A DNA stretch of 64,000 nucleotides from CAIKMD01 sp963803265 (lineage in GTDB: Bacteria; Pseudomonadota; Alphaproteobacteria; ATCC43930; CGMCC-115725), in assembly GCA_963803265.1 (NCBI GenBank), contig CAWDLZ010000004.1, positions 372,001 through 436,000 of the forward strand. The letters are read 5' to 3'. A program made the position numbers and the translations under genes. Of the stretch, positions 36,411-45,956 are shown in pieces; the first letter of the stretch is position 1, and every line of letters starts with the position of its first letter. The notes beneath the pieces were generated by a model. It did not search any database and was not told where the DNA came from. It saw only the letters and a list, made by a program, of their open reading frames with translations.

Positions 36411-37193
36411 TTAACTGAAAAGCGCGTATCCGCTCCGTACCAGCATGTAGGCGGCGACGACGAGGACGACACCGGCGAAAATTTGTGTCAGTGCCCGCCT
36501 GCGGGGGGCCAAGGCGATCGCGGCCTTCATGCCCAGGATACCGCCGCCGATGCCGCCCGCGATGAAGACGCCGGCGATCGGCCAGTCGATCAGGCCAGCC
36601 AGCGCATAGTTGGCGGCGGTCGTGATGCCAAACGCGCCGACCGAGACGAGCGACGATCCGACCGCGTTGAGGATAGGCATGCCGCTGCCCAGCATGAGCC
36701 CCGGCACGATCAGGAAGCCGCCGCCAATGCCGAGGAAGCCCGAGATCGCTCCTGTCAACGAGCCGATGGCGGCAAGGCGCAGGCCGATGCGCGGATTGAT
36801 TCGCACATGAGGATCGTCGGTGCCGGCGCGGCGCCTCAGCATCGCCAATCCGACCCCGGCCATCGCTAGCGCGAACACGAACAGCAGCGCGCGGCCATCG
36901 GTCAGTTTGCCGAAGCTGGAACCGATCGCGGCACCGACCGCGCCGGCTGCCGCGAACAGGGCGGCGCAGGGCCATTTGACCGTTCCGCTGCGCCAATGAC
37001 CGAGCAGGTTAGCGAAAGCGTTGAGGGAAACCGCCAAAGCGCTGGTGCCGATCGCGACATGCGGATCGGAGACGCCGACGACGTACATCAACAGCGGCAC
37101 CGCCAGGATCGAACCCCCGCCGCCGATCAACCCGAGCGAGAAGCCGACGAGGCTTCCCGACAGGGTTGCAAGAATGGCGATTGCCGCGTTCAC
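36411..37193 (-). CDS. TauE/SafE-family anion (sulfite) exporter
   Basis: A 260-residue membrane protein with the two-fold repeat typical of TauE/SafE proteins: GFSLGLIGGGGSILAVPLLM in the first half and GAISGFLGIGGGFLIVPGLM in the second, each opening a set of about four helices. Family members are proposed to export sulfite, sulfoacetate or related organosulfur anions. The GTG start at 37193 overlaps the rhodanese gene's TGA (GTGA), so the two are translationally coupled. With the BigR-like repressor, rhodanese and persulfide dioxygenase it forms a sulfide-detoxification unit in which it would expel the sulfite formed (inference from the neighbourhood). Confidence 0.83.
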   Translation of the reverse strand: MNAAIAILATLSGSLVGFSLGLIGGGGSILAVPLLMYVVGVSDPHVAIGTSALAVSLNAFANLLGHWRSGTVKWPCAALFAAAGAVGAAIGSSFGKLTDGRALLFVFALAMAGVGLAMLRRRAGTDDPHVRINPRIGLRLAAIGSLTGAISGFLGIGGGFLIVPGLMLGSGMPILNAVGSSLVSVGAFGITTAANYALAGLIDWPIAGVFIAGGIGGGILGMKAAIALAPRRRALTQIFAGVVLVVAAYMLVRSGYALFS

Positions 37194-37717
37194 GCCGCCT
37201 GACGCCTGTTCCACGGCATCAGGCGCAGCAGATTGGCCATCCCACAAAAGCCCGTGAAGCCTGCCTGCATGAGGCCCGCGCCGACCGCGCCAGAAAGCGC
37301 GAAGAACCAGGGCGAGACGAGGAATCCCAGAACGACGCCCGAGACGACGAGCGAGCCGGCGGCGATCTGAACCTGGCGCTGAAGATCGATCGGCTGCGAA
37401 CGGTTCAAATGAGTCGGCAGCCCGGCAGCCTTCCAGCCGTCGAGTCCGCCGTTCAGCACATAGGCTTCGCGAAAGCCCTTGGCGATGATCCGGCTGGCAT
37501 TGGCGGCGGTGCGATTGCCGCTCTTGCAGGTGAACACCGCGGCCTTGTCGTGATCTTGGTCGAAATCGTGACGGTCGAAGCCCGACAGCGGCGCGAGCCG
37601 TGCGCCGATGATGTGCTCGCGCGCAAACTCGTCCGCCTCGCGAATGTCGATCAGGACGACGCTGCCGTCATCGAGACGGCGTTTGAGATCGCGGGGTTCG
37701 ATGGTCTTGAGGGACAT
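37190..37717 (-). CDS. Rhodanese-domain protein with C-terminal membrane domain
   Basis: A 175-residue protein. The N-terminal rhodanese domain (about 1-105) has IDIREADEFAREHI and the active-site loop FTCKSGNRTAANA with the persulfide-carrying cysteine (about residue 65). The C-terminal part (about 115-170) has two hydrophobic helices (VVSGVVLGFLVSPWFFALSG) and resembles the DUF2892-type inner-membrane domain, with a terminal GFCGMANLLRLMPWN. It probably passes sulfane sulfur between carriers at the membrane. The ATG at 37717 has AAGGT seven bases upstream. It is four bases after the BigR-like gene. Confidence 0.85.
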   Translation of the reverse strand: MSLKTIEPRDLKRRLDDGSVVLIDIREADEFAREHIIGARLAPLSGFDRHDFDQDHDKAAVFTCKSGNRTAANASRIIAKGFREAYVLNGGLDGWKAAGLPTHLNRSQPIDLQRQVQIAAGSLVVSGVVLGFLVSPWFFALSGAVGAGLMQAGFTGFCGMANLLRLMPWNRRQAA

Positions 37718-37721
37718 GAGG

Positions 37722-38057
37722 CTACCTTTTCGATTTGCGAGGGGATGGAGGACAGAAGATCGCGGACAGGGTGTTGATGACGGCGACCGCCGCGGGACTG
37801 TCGATCCGGTAGAGCGCCATCTGCGCCTTCGGCCGGCTTTTGACCACGCCGGCGCGGCGTAGCTTGGCGAGGTGCTGAGAGAGGGCGGCCTGCTGCACGC
37901 CGACCGCACGCACCAGCTCGCCGACCGTGCGCTCGCCTTGGGCCAGCTCGCACAAGATCATGAGCCGGCGCGGATTGGCGAGCGCGCCGAGCAGGGCAGC
38001 GGCCGCGCCGGCCTTGCCCTCCAGATCCCGCGGCTTGCGGATCGCCAAAGCGGTCAT
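37722..38057 (-). CDS. bigR: BigR/SqrR-like ArsR-family persulfide sensor
   Basis: A 111-residue winged-helix repressor (LGALANPRRLMILCELAQGE, then TVGELVRAVGVQQAALSQHL as the recognition helix). It has just two cysteines, Cys36 and Cys102, spaced 66 residues apart. This equals the spacing of the sensing pair in SqrR (Cys41 and Cys107) and matches the BigR arrangement. In those proteins the cysteines form a tetrasulfide or disulfide in response to reactive sulfur and release DNA. The gene is divergent from the persulfide dioxygenase and leads the rhodanese-TauE operon, so it most likely controls both sides. Confidence 0.82.
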   Translation of the reverse strand: MTALAIRKPRDLEGKAGAAAALLGALANPRRLMILCELAQGERTVGELVRAVGVQQAALSQHLAKLRRAGVVKSRPKAQMALYRIDSPAAVAVINTLSAIFCPPSPRKSKR

Positions 38058-38082
38058 GAAAGCCCTCGTTCCATAAGTTAAA

Positions 38083-38104
38083 GCTTAATAAGCAAGCTCT
38101 TATA
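38083..38104. promoter_or_regulatory. Probable BigR-type operator in the divergent promoter
   Basis: Two overlapping AT-rich palindromes: GCTTAATAAGC (38083-38093, perfect around a central A) and ATAAG-N6-CTTAT (38089-38104). They sit in the 90-base gap between the repressor and dioxygenase starts, where an ArsR-type dimer would block both promoters. Confidence 0.5.
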
Positions 38105-38147
38105 TAAAGCGCGCAGCGAGACGTTTCAAGTGGACCTGGAGGCAGCA

Positions 38148-39008
38148 ATGACCCCGCAAATCCAAGCTTTTTTCGACCCCGAAACCTTCACCGTGAGCTA
38201 TCTGGTGTGGGACCCTGCCGGCCGCGAGGCGGCGATCATCGATTCGGTTCTGGATTTCGATGCGAAATCCGGGCGGACGGAGACCCACTCTGCCGACGCC
38301 ATCCTGCGCGCGGTCGCGCAATCGGATCTTCGGGTCGTGTGGATTATCGAGACCCACGCCCATGCCGACCATCTGAGCGCGGCGCAGTATCTCAAGGCGA
38401 AGACCGGTGCCCGGGTTGCGATCGGCGCCGATATCACCAAAGTGCAACGCTTGTTCAAAGACGTGTTTAACGAGCCTGCCATCCCCGCCGACGGCAGCGA
38501 GTTCGATCGGCTGGTGAAGGACGGCGACAGGCTTCAACTCGGCGAATTCCCAATCGAGGTGATGCACACGCCCGGCCATACGCCCGCTTGCGTCACCTAT
38601 CTCATCGCCGACGCCGCCTTCATCGGCGACACGCTATTCATGCCGTATTACGGCACGGCGCGGGCGGATTTTCCCGGCGGCGACGCGGGCGCGCTCTATC
38701 GCTCGATCCGGCGCATCCTGTCGCTGCCGCCACAGACGCGGCTCTTCATGTGCCACGACTACAAGGCGCCAGGACGTGAGTATTTCGCTTGGCAAACCAC
38801 CGTGGAAGAGGAACGCAAGCATAACGTCCATGTCCACGATGGCGTGACGGAAGACGAATTCGTGCGGCTACGCGAGGCGCGCGACAGAACTCTGGCGATG
38901 CCGGTGCTGATCTTGCCGTCTATTCAGGTCAACATCCGGGCCGGCGACATGCCCCCGCCGGAGGCCAATGGGACCGTCTATTTGAAGCTGCCGGTAAACC
39001 GGTTGTAG
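38148..39008 (+). CDS. blh: Persulfide dioxygenase-like metallo-beta-lactamase protein (Blh/ETHE1 type)
   Basis: A 286-residue metallo-beta-lactamase-fold protein. It has the metal site THAHADHLSAA (His-x-His-x-Asp-His), VMHTPGHTPACVTYL (next His), FIGDTLF (Asp) and CHDYKAPGREY (last His), the set found in ETHE1/Blh persulfide dioxygenases, which oxidise glutathione persulfide to sulfite. The ATG at 38148 has GGAGG six bases upstream; an earlier GTG adds six residues. It is divergent from the BigR-like gene, the same arrangement as the bigR-blh systems known from Agrobacterium and Xylella. Confidence 0.85.
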   Translation: MTPQIQAFFDPETFTVSYLVWDPAGREAAIIDSVLDFDAKSGRTETHSADAILRAVAQSDLRVVWIIETHAHADHLSAAQYLKAKTGARVAIGADITKVQRLFKDVFNEPAIPADGSEFDRLVKDGDRLQLGEFPIEVMHTPGHTPACVTYLIADAAFIGDTLFMPYYGTARADFPGGDAGALYRSIRRILSLPPQTRLFMCHDYKAPGREYFAWQTTVEEERKHNVHVHDGVTEDEFVRLREARDRTLAMPVLILPSIQVNIRAGDMPPPEANGTVYLKLPVNRL

Positions 39009-39040
39009 CTGGGATCGCCGCCGGGCCGCCTCGTGCTCGG

Positions 39041-39436
39041 CTACGCCGCGCCGGCATAGCGCGCGAGGTCGATGATCTCGAGCACGTTGCCGTCGGGGTC
39101 CTCGAAATAGGCGCGTGGGCCGTCGATGACGCCGTCCCGCCGGTCCTCGTCATAGAGGAATTTGACCCCGCCCGCCTTGAGCTCTGCCAGCGCCGGCGCG
39201 TAATCCTCGTGCTCGACCAGGAACGAATGATGCACGTCGCGCTCGCCCGCGGTCGAGATCGGCCCCTTGACCTTGGCGAGAATGACGCAATCGCCGCCGG
39301 AATCGAGGAACACCATGCCGCGCTCCGCGGTGTCGCGCAGCAGCTTCATGCCGAGCCATTTGCAGTAGAACTCCTTGCTGCGGCTGGTGTCGGTCACCGG
39401 GATCGTGAAATGGACGATGCCCTTGGTTTTGATCAT
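39041..39436 (-). CDS. VOC-family (glyoxalase/dioxygenase-like) protein
   Basis: A 131-residue vicinal-oxygen-chelate protein with the paired beta-alpha-beta-beta-beta layout. It starts KGIVHFTIPVTDTSRSKEFY (first metal-ligand His) and ends RAYFEDPDGNVLEIIDLARY (Glu ligand), with a central VHHSFLVEHEDY. The reaction is unknown; the fold serves glyoxalase I, dioxygenases and resistance proteins. Its ATG overlaps the stop of the preceding small ORF, making it the last cistron of a five-gene chain from panC. Confidence 0.82.
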   Translation of the reverse strand: MIKTKGIVHFTIPVTDTSRSKEFYCKWLGMKLLRDTAERGMVFLDSGGDCVILAKVKGPISTAGERDVHHSFLVEHEDYAPALAELKAGGVKFLYDEDRRDGVIDGPRAYFEDPDGNVLEIIDLARYAGAA

Positions 39437-39576
39437 TCGCCTCTCCCATTCTCGCTCGCTCGACCCACTTTAAGCGAGCCGCAGCCTCCTTGACGAGACT
39501 TCAAATCGGCATAGTTCGCGACATCGACCCGGTGCTTCACGAAGCCCAGATCGTTCAGCGGTTTTGCCAAGCTCAT
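39433..39576 (-). CDS. Small ORF (47 aa) coupled at both ends in the rml operon
   Basis: Begins MSLAKPLNDLGFVKHRVDVA and ends in a basic, Gly-rich tail. Its ATG overlaps the rmlA stop (ATGA) and its own TGA overlaps the start of the VOC gene (ATGA). Such exact coupling on both sides suggests a translated cistron. No family is recognised. It could also be the surviving start of a longer gene, since rml operons usually carry rmlC or rmlD here. Confidence 0.5.
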   Translation of the reverse strand: MSLAKPLNDLGFVKHRVDVANYADLKSRQGGCGSLKVGRASENGRGE

Positions 39577-40469
39577 GATTCGTCCCCGCCGTAAGGGCCT
39601 AATTCCTCATCGGCAAGCCGCAGCAGATATCGGCCGTAATCGGATTTCTCGTTGAGCGTGCCCAGGCGCACGAGCTGCGCCCGGTCGATGAAGCCGAGGC
39701 GGAACGCCACCTCCTCGACGCAGCCGATCTTTTGCGCGGTGCGCTTCTCCAGGGTGCGGACGAATTCCGAGCCCTCGATCAAGGATTCCGGCGTGCCGGT
39801 GTCGAGCCAAGCATAGCCGCGCCCAAGCCGCTCGACATGGAGCGCCCCACGGCGCAAATAGTCGCGGTTGAGATCGGTGATCTCGAGCTCGCCGCGCGCC
39901 GAAGGCGCCAATCCGGCGGCGATCTCGACGACGCGAGCGTCGTAGAAATAAAGCCCGATCAAGGCCCAGTCGCTGCGCGGACGCTCCGGCTTTTCCTCGA
40001 TGCCGAGCGCCTTGCCGGCGCGGTCGAACTCGACGATGCCGTAGCGCCCGGGATCGCCGACGCGATACGCAAAGACGGTGGCGCCCGAAGTTCGCGCCGC
40101 CGCGCCGCGCATCAGCTCGCCGAGGCTATCGCCATAGATGAGATTGTCGCCCAGTGCGAGCGCACAAGGCTCGCCGGCAAGAAAGTCGCGCGCGATGAGA
40201 AAAGCCTGTGCAATGCCGTCGGGCGAGGGCTGAACCGCGTAGGAGAGCGTCAGCCCCCATTGGCTGCCATCGCCCAGCAGGGTTCGGAAATGCGGCAGGT
40301 CGGCGGGCGTCGAGATCACCAGGAAGTCGCGGATGCCGCCGAACATCAGCGCCGATAGCGGGTAATAGATCATCGGCTTGTCGTAAATCGGCAGCAATTG
40401 CTTCGAGACGGCGCGCGTGATCGGGTAGAGCCGCGTGCCGCTGCCGCCGGCGAGAACGATCCCCTTCAT
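39573..40469 (-). CDS. rmlA: Glucose-1-phosphate thymidylyltransferase
   Basis: A 298-residue nucleotidyltransferase making dTDP-glucose from glucose-1-phosphate and dTTP, the first step of dTDP-rhamnose synthesis. It has the signature GGSGTRLYPITRAVSKQLLP at the N-terminus, DKPMIYYPLS, ALGDNLIYGD (metal-binding Asp), IEEKPERPRSDWALIGLYFY, and WLDTGTPESLIEG. The length is normal. The ATG at 40469 overlaps the rmlB stop. The remaining rhamnose genes (rmlC, rmlD) are not in the window. Confidence 0.93.
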   Translation of the reverse strand: MKGIVLAGGSGTRLYPITRAVSKQLLPIYDKPMIYYPLSALMFGGIRDFLVISTPADLPHFRTLLGDGSQWGLTLSYAVQPSPDGIAQAFLIARDFLAGEPCALALGDNLIYGDSLGELMRGAAARTSGATVFAYRVGDPGRYGIVEFDRAGKALGIEEKPERPRSDWALIGLYFYDARVVEIAAGLAPSARGELEITDLNRDYLRRGALHVERLGRGYAWLDTGTPESLIEGSEFVRTLEKRTAQKIGCVEEVAFRLGFIDRAQLVRLGTLNEKSDYGRYLLRLADEELGPYGGDES

Positions 40470-41518
40470 CGGATCTGTCCCAGCCGCTCGCCGCGATAGA
40501 CCCCGACGCGCAAGGGCTCCCACCACGGCCGGTTGTCGAGATACCAGCGCACCGTCCGCCGCAACCCGGTGGCGAGGCTTTCCGCGGGCGCCCAGCCGAG
40601 CTCGCGTCGGATCTTGCCGTCATCGAGCGCATAGCGCAGGTCATGGCCGGGCCGGTCGGCGACGAAGCGGATGAGCTGTCGGTGCGGGCGATGAGCCGCG
40701 CGCGGCAGCTCGTCGTCGAGGATCGCGCAAATCGCGTTGACGAGCTCGATATTGGTGCGCTCTTCGCCGCCGGCGATGTTGTAGGTCTCGCCCACCCGGC
40801 CGCGGCGTAGCACCAGCGCCAGCGCCGCGGCATGATCGCCGACATAGAGCCAGTCGCGGATATTGGCGCCGCTGCCATAGACCGGGAGCGGCTTGCCCTC
40901 GAGCGCGTTCAGGATCATCAGCGGAACCAGCTTTTCGGGGAACTGCCACGGCCCGTAATTGTTCGAGCAATTGGTCGCGATCACCGGCAAGCCATAGGTC
41001 CGATGCCAGGCCCGCGCGAGATGATCGGCGCCGGCTTTCGACGCCGCATAAGGACTGTTCGGCTGATAGCGCGCGAGCTCGTCGGCGCCGGTGCCGGGCG
41101 CAAGCGAGCCGAACACCTCATCCGTGGAAATGAGCTGAAAGCGGAACCGCGCGCGCGCGGCTTCATCGAGTCGCATCCAATAGGCTCGCGCCGCCTCGAG
41201 CAGGGTGAAAGTGCCGACGAGATTGGTGCGGATGAATTCGTCCGGCCGGTCGATCGAGCGATCGACATGCGTCTCGGCGGCGAGATGCATCACCGCATCG
41301 GGCTCGTGCCGCGCGAAAATATCCGTGACGGCGGCGCGATCGGCGACGTCGGCCCGCTCGAACACATAACGGCCATCGCCCGCCAAATCGCCCAAGGGCG
41401 GGTTGGAGCCGGCATAGGTCAGCTTGTCGAGATTGACGACGCTGTCGCCCGTGCCCAGCAGGTGACGGACAACCGAGGTGCCGATGAAGCCGGCTCCGCC
41501 GGTAACGAGGATTTTCAC
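40466..41518 (-). CDS. rmlB: dTDP-glucose 4,6-dehydratase
   Basis: A 350-residue SDR enzyme converting dTDP-glucose to dTDP-4-keto-6-deoxyglucose. Visible are the N-terminal KILVTGGAGFIGTSVVRHLL, LAAETHVDRSID, the catalytic STDEVFGSL (Thr-Asp-Glu) and YAASKAGADHL (Tyr and Lys), NCSNNYGPWQFPEKLVPLMI and PVYGSGANIRDWLYVGDH. The GTG at 41518 overlaps the panC TGA (GTGA). The family length is about 350, so the gene is complete. Confidence 0.94.
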   Translation of the reverse strand: MKILVTGGAGFIGTSVVRHLLGTGDSVVNLDKLTYAGSNPPLGDLAGDGRYVFERADVADRAAVTDIFARHEPDAVMHLAAETHVDRSIDRPDEFIRTNLVGTFTLLEAARAYWMRLDEAARARFRFQLISTDEVFGSLAPGTGADELARYQPNSPYAASKAGADHLARAWHRTYGLPVIATNCSNNYGPWQFPEKLVPLMILNALEGKPLPVYGSGANIRDWLYVGDHAAALALVLRRGRVGETYNIAGGEERTNIELVNAICAILDDELPRAAHRPHRQLIRFVADRPGHDLRYALDDGKIRRELGWAPAESLATGLRRTVRWYLDNRPWWEPLRVGVYRGERLGQIR

Positions 41519-42397
41519 GGCGAACTCTCGGCGCGCGGGCCAATTGGCTCGTTGTCGATGAGACGGGTCTTGCCGAGCCGCGCCGCGGCCAGCACGCGCC
41601 CGGGCCGGTCGCGCGCGGCAAGGGGCAGCAATGTCTCGGCATCGCAGACTTCGAGGTAATCGACCCTGGCGAAGCCCGCGAGCGCCAGCTCGGCCTGGCC
41701 CCACGCGGCAGCCTCGGCGATGGCAGCTCCGGCAGCGACACGCGCCGCCACCGCGACGAGGGTGCGGTGGAGCGCGGGCGCGATGCGGCGCTCGGCGGGC
41801 GCGAGATAGGCGTTGCGCGAGGACAGCGCCAGACCGTCATCCTCGCGGACGGTCGGCACGCCCTCGACATGTACGGGGATGTCGAGATCGCGCACGACGC
41901 GGCGGATGATCTGGAGCTGCTGAAAATCCTTCTCGCCGAAGCAGGCGATCGGGGCCTGCGCCTGGAGCAGTAGCTTCGTCACGACCGTGGCCACGCCGGT
42001 GAAATGCCCGGGGCGAAAGCGCCCGCACAGAGTCTCGGCCAAGGCGCCGGCGGATACGCTGGTGGCGAAGCCAGGCGGATAGATTTCGCCGACCGGCGGC
42101 GCGTAGAGCAGATCGCAACGCGCAGCAGCCAATTGCGCCGCATCGGCCGCCTCGTCGCGGGGATAGCGGTCGAAATCCTCTGCCGGGCCGAACTGGGTCG
42201 GATTGACGAAGATGCTGACGACCGCCCGGTGGGCGAAGCTCCTTGGCCTTGTTCAAGAGGCTCAGATGCCCGCGATGGAGCGCGCCCATGGTCGGCACCA
42301 GCGCTGCGCTCTCGCCGGAGCGGCGCCATTGCCCCACGACCCGCCGCAGCTCGGCGACGGAGCGCACCACCGCAAGAGTCCCGATCTTTTCAACCAT
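41515..42397 (-). CDS. panC: Pantothenate synthetase (frameshifted)
   Basis: ATP-dependent condensation of pantoate with beta-alanine, the last step of vitamin B5 synthesis. The N-terminal frame from ATG 42397 gives VPTMGALHRGHLSLLNKAKE (HxGH motif). The family then continues in the +1 frame as AHRAVVSIFVNPTQFGPAED, with FGEKDFQQLQIIRRVVRDL and LALSSRNAYLAPAER. One extra base in GGAGCTTCGCC near 42240 restores it (883 = 3n+1; about 293 residues, typical is 280-290). It heads the panC-rmlB-rmlA chain, an uncommon pairing. A strong hairpin and a microORF lie just upstream. Confidence 0.87.
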
Positions 42398-42429
42398 GCC
42401 AGCCGATATGATAGCACCCCGCAACGACA

Positions 42430-42455
42430 GAAGGGCCGCCCGGAGGCGGCCCTTC
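42430..42455 (-). terminator. Strong hairpin between the microORF and panC
   Basis: Perfect 10-bp arms AAGGGCCGCC and GGCGGCCCTT (11 with the closing G-C pair) around a CGGA-type loop. On the minus strand no U-tract follows, while on the plus strand CCCTTTTG follows. It may be a leader structure, an attenuator for panC or a weak terminator. Confidence 0.55.
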
Positions 42456-42496
42456 CCTTTTGTCAAACTGCGGCAGGAGATCGCCGCGGTAACTCG

Positions 42497-42574
42497 CTAC
42501 GCGACAGTAAGTCCTGCCGAGGCAGCGATCCCGATTGCGGCAAACTCCGACCGCCGTATGTGACAATGAGACAC
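42497..42574 (-). CDS. 25-codon microORF with a perfect Shine-Dalgarno (panC leader)
   Basis: GTG start at 42574, stop TAG at 42497. The product is MSHCHIRRSEFAAIGIAASA followed by GLTVA: a basic twin-arginine head and a hydrophobic tail. Upstream, GAAAGGAGGTGATCC (42576-42590) is complementary to the entire 3' end of 16S rRNA, with AGGAGGT six bases before the GTG. A good promoter lies above it. The peptide resembles the front of a Tat signal peptide, so a truncated exported-protein gene is the other reading. Confidence 0.5.
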   Translation of the reverse strand: MSHCHIRRSEFAAIGIAASAGLTVA

Positions 42575-42610
42575 GGGATCACCTCCTTTCGTTGGGTTGC
42601 GGGAGTTCTA

Positions 42611-42639
42611 AATTTAGAGAAGCCGAATCCGAGATGCAA
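42611..42639 (-). promoter_or_regulatory. Sigma-70-like promoter upstream of the microORF/panC
   Basis: TTGCAT (-35) and TAAATT (-10) are separated by exactly 17 bases on the minus strand. Predicted start near 42604, giving a leader of about 30 bases before the GTG. Confidence 0.6.
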
Positions 42640-42703
42640 GCATTTCAGAGTCTTGTGCCGCTTTTTTAAGCCGCCGTCCCGGCGGGCGGGCGCCCGGCCC
42701 AGC

Positions 42704-43477
42704 TCAAGGGTTGATCCGCGAGCTTCGATTGTCGAACGCGAAGCGCGCGCCGCGCGCGAGAAAATCGCCGACCACATCGGCGAAGGCCTCGGGCCGGTCG
42801 CCGGCAATGTCGTGGCCGGAATCGTAGACCATGAGAAACCATGCATTGACCAGGTGCTCTTTGTAGAAGCGACCGAGCTCCGGCGGCGTGACGCGGTCGC
42901 GCGTGCCGTAGAGCGCGAGGACGGGGATTTCGAGCCGCTTCAAGGCCGCTTCGAGCGCGGCGTCGTCCGAGCCGTCGATGAGCCCGCGCGCGCTTCTGAG
43001 CGCCCTTGCGGCCTCGGCCCGATCCTGGCCCGCGAGCCAGGGCTTGCGCTCGGGGTGGGCGTGGCAGGCGGCGAAGATCTCGGCCGGCGACAAGGAGTCC
43101 AGCGCAGCGAGGTCGGCCATGCGCGCGATCGGGCTCTCGAGCACCAGCGTTGCGATCCGCGCGGGATCGGCCGCCGCGAGCCACAGCGCCACGGCGCACC
43201 CCGCCGAGCTGGCCAGCATCGGCACCGGGCCGAGATCGAGCGATGCCAGGGCCTGCGCCAGGCAAGCGGCTTGCGCGCGCGCGGAATGGCCCGCCGGCGC
43301 CAGATCGGCGAGCGCGAAAGCGAGGACGCGGCGGGACCCTGCGATCGCATCGGGACAAGGCGCGGTATTGCGGCCAGCCTCGCTGGATATAACGAGCAAC
43401 GGCGCGCCGTCGCTCGCCTCGCGGTAGCGGAGCGTCACGCCGCCGACGGCGATGGATTTCTCGGCGAAGCCCGGCAC
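42704..43477 (-). CDS. Alpha/beta-hydrolase
   Basis: A 257-residue cytoplasmic alpha/beta-hydrolase without signal peptide. The nucleophile elbow is ASSAGCA (Ser near residue 90), the acid is in ALYGTRDRVTPP, and the base is in MVYDSGHDIAGDRPEA. The usual N-terminal HGxG oxyanion motif is replaced by SSEAGRNTA, so the chemistry is uncertain. It starts 4 bases after the Nudix gene ends, so the two are likely co-transcribed. The substrate is unknown. Confidence 0.8.
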   Translation of the reverse strand: MPGFAEKSIAVGGVTLRYREASDGAPLLVISSEAGRNTAPCPDAIAGSRRVLAFALADLAPAGHSARAQAACLAQALASLDLGPVPMLASSAGCAVALWLAAADPARIATLVLESPIARMADLAALDSLSPAEIFAACHAHPERKPWLAGQDRAEAARALRSARGLIDGSDDAALEAALKRLEIPVLALYGTRDRVTPPELGRFYKEHLVNAWFLMVYDSGHDIAGDRPEAFADVVGDFLARGARFAFDNRSSRINP

Positions 43478-43481
43478 GGGG

Positions 43482-43934
43482 TCAGCGCGCCACGACGGCG
43501 AGCGCTTGCCTCATCAGACGCAGCGTGTCGGGAAAGAGATCGAGCTTGGCTACCGCCTCGTCCTCGGTGTACCAGCCGACCGCGGTCGCGTCCTCGATCG
43601 GCCTGCCCTCGCCGTCCCGCCAGTCGAGCACCACGCAGACGAGGGTGAAATGCGCGCGCACGCGGCCATCGGGGTCATGGCCGATGACGTCGAAGGCATC
43701 GACTACGCGCAACGGCTCGGCGGCGATGCCGGTTTCCTCCTGCAATTCGCGCGCGGCGGCGGCGACGATGGTCTCGCCGACCTCCTGCATGCCGCCGGGG
43801 AAGCCCCATTTGCCGACCGCCGTGCCGGGACCCTTGGCGCGCTGCGCCAGAAGCACGCGATCCTGCCGCCGGCATAGCGCCAGCGCGGCGGTGAATGGCC
43901 GGTTGGGATAGTCGCGGCTTAATGGCTCGGCCAT
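43482..43934 (-). CDS. Nudix hydrolase
   Basis: A 150-residue Nudix protein with the complete box GGMQEVGETIVAAAARELQE followed by ETGI (Gx5Ex7REUxEExGU), where the REUxEE glutamates bind Mg2+. It is preceded by KWGFPGG. It hydrolyses a nucleoside diphosphate linked to another moiety; the size and HFTLVCVVLDW segment fit ADP-ribose or sugar-nucleotide types, but the substrate is not predictable. It lies 10 bases downstream of thiC and may be read with it. Confidence 0.85.
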   Translation of the reverse strand: MAEPLSRDYPNRPFTAALALCRRQDRVLLAQRAKGPGTAVGKWGFPGGMQEVGETIVAAAARELQEETGIAAEPLRVVDAFDVIGHDPDGRVRAHFTLVCVVLDWRDGEGRPIEDATAVGWYTEDEAVAKLDLFPDTLRLMRQALAVVAR

Positions 43935-43944
43935 CTTACGCTCC

Positions 43945-45772
<1,828 letters not shown>

Positions 45773-45855
45773 GGTCGATCTCCTTGCCCGTTCGAGGGAC
45801 GATAGGCCAACCCGGTTCCGGCGTGAGGGGGGCGCTTCGGTCACTGGCGCCGTTC

Positions 45856-45956
45856 CTGTCCCTACGCCGGCACGATCCGGATCAGGTTCAAAGGGTTTCC
45901 GCGTCGCCCTTCGGGCCCAGCGGTGTCTCAGCCCCTTTTCCGGGGCTCCCCTTGGA
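45856..45956 (-). promoter_or_regulatory. TPP riboswitch upstream of thiC
   Basis: On the minus strand the THI-box landmarks appear in order: GGGGAGCCCCGG, GGGGCTGAGA, a variable P3 hairpin (GCTGGGCCCGAAGGGCG), CCCTTTGAACCTGATCCGG and GCCGGCGTAGGGA. The aptamer ends about 84 bases before the thiC ATG. Binding of thiamine pyrophosphate would lower thiC expression, most likely by hiding the ribosome binding site. Confidence 0.92.

Noticed and set aside
36391..36425. A RIME-like palindrome fragment (GCTCTGGAGCATTTTGC) at the end of the TauE gene
   Set aside because: Only a short resemblance to one arm; no partner arm or second hairpin could be found.
42575..42590. A fragment of a 16S rRNA 3' end on the plus strand
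   Set aside because: Only the 15 terminal bases match; the preceding sequence has no 16S helix 45 similarity. It fits better as a Shine-Dalgarno on the minus strand.
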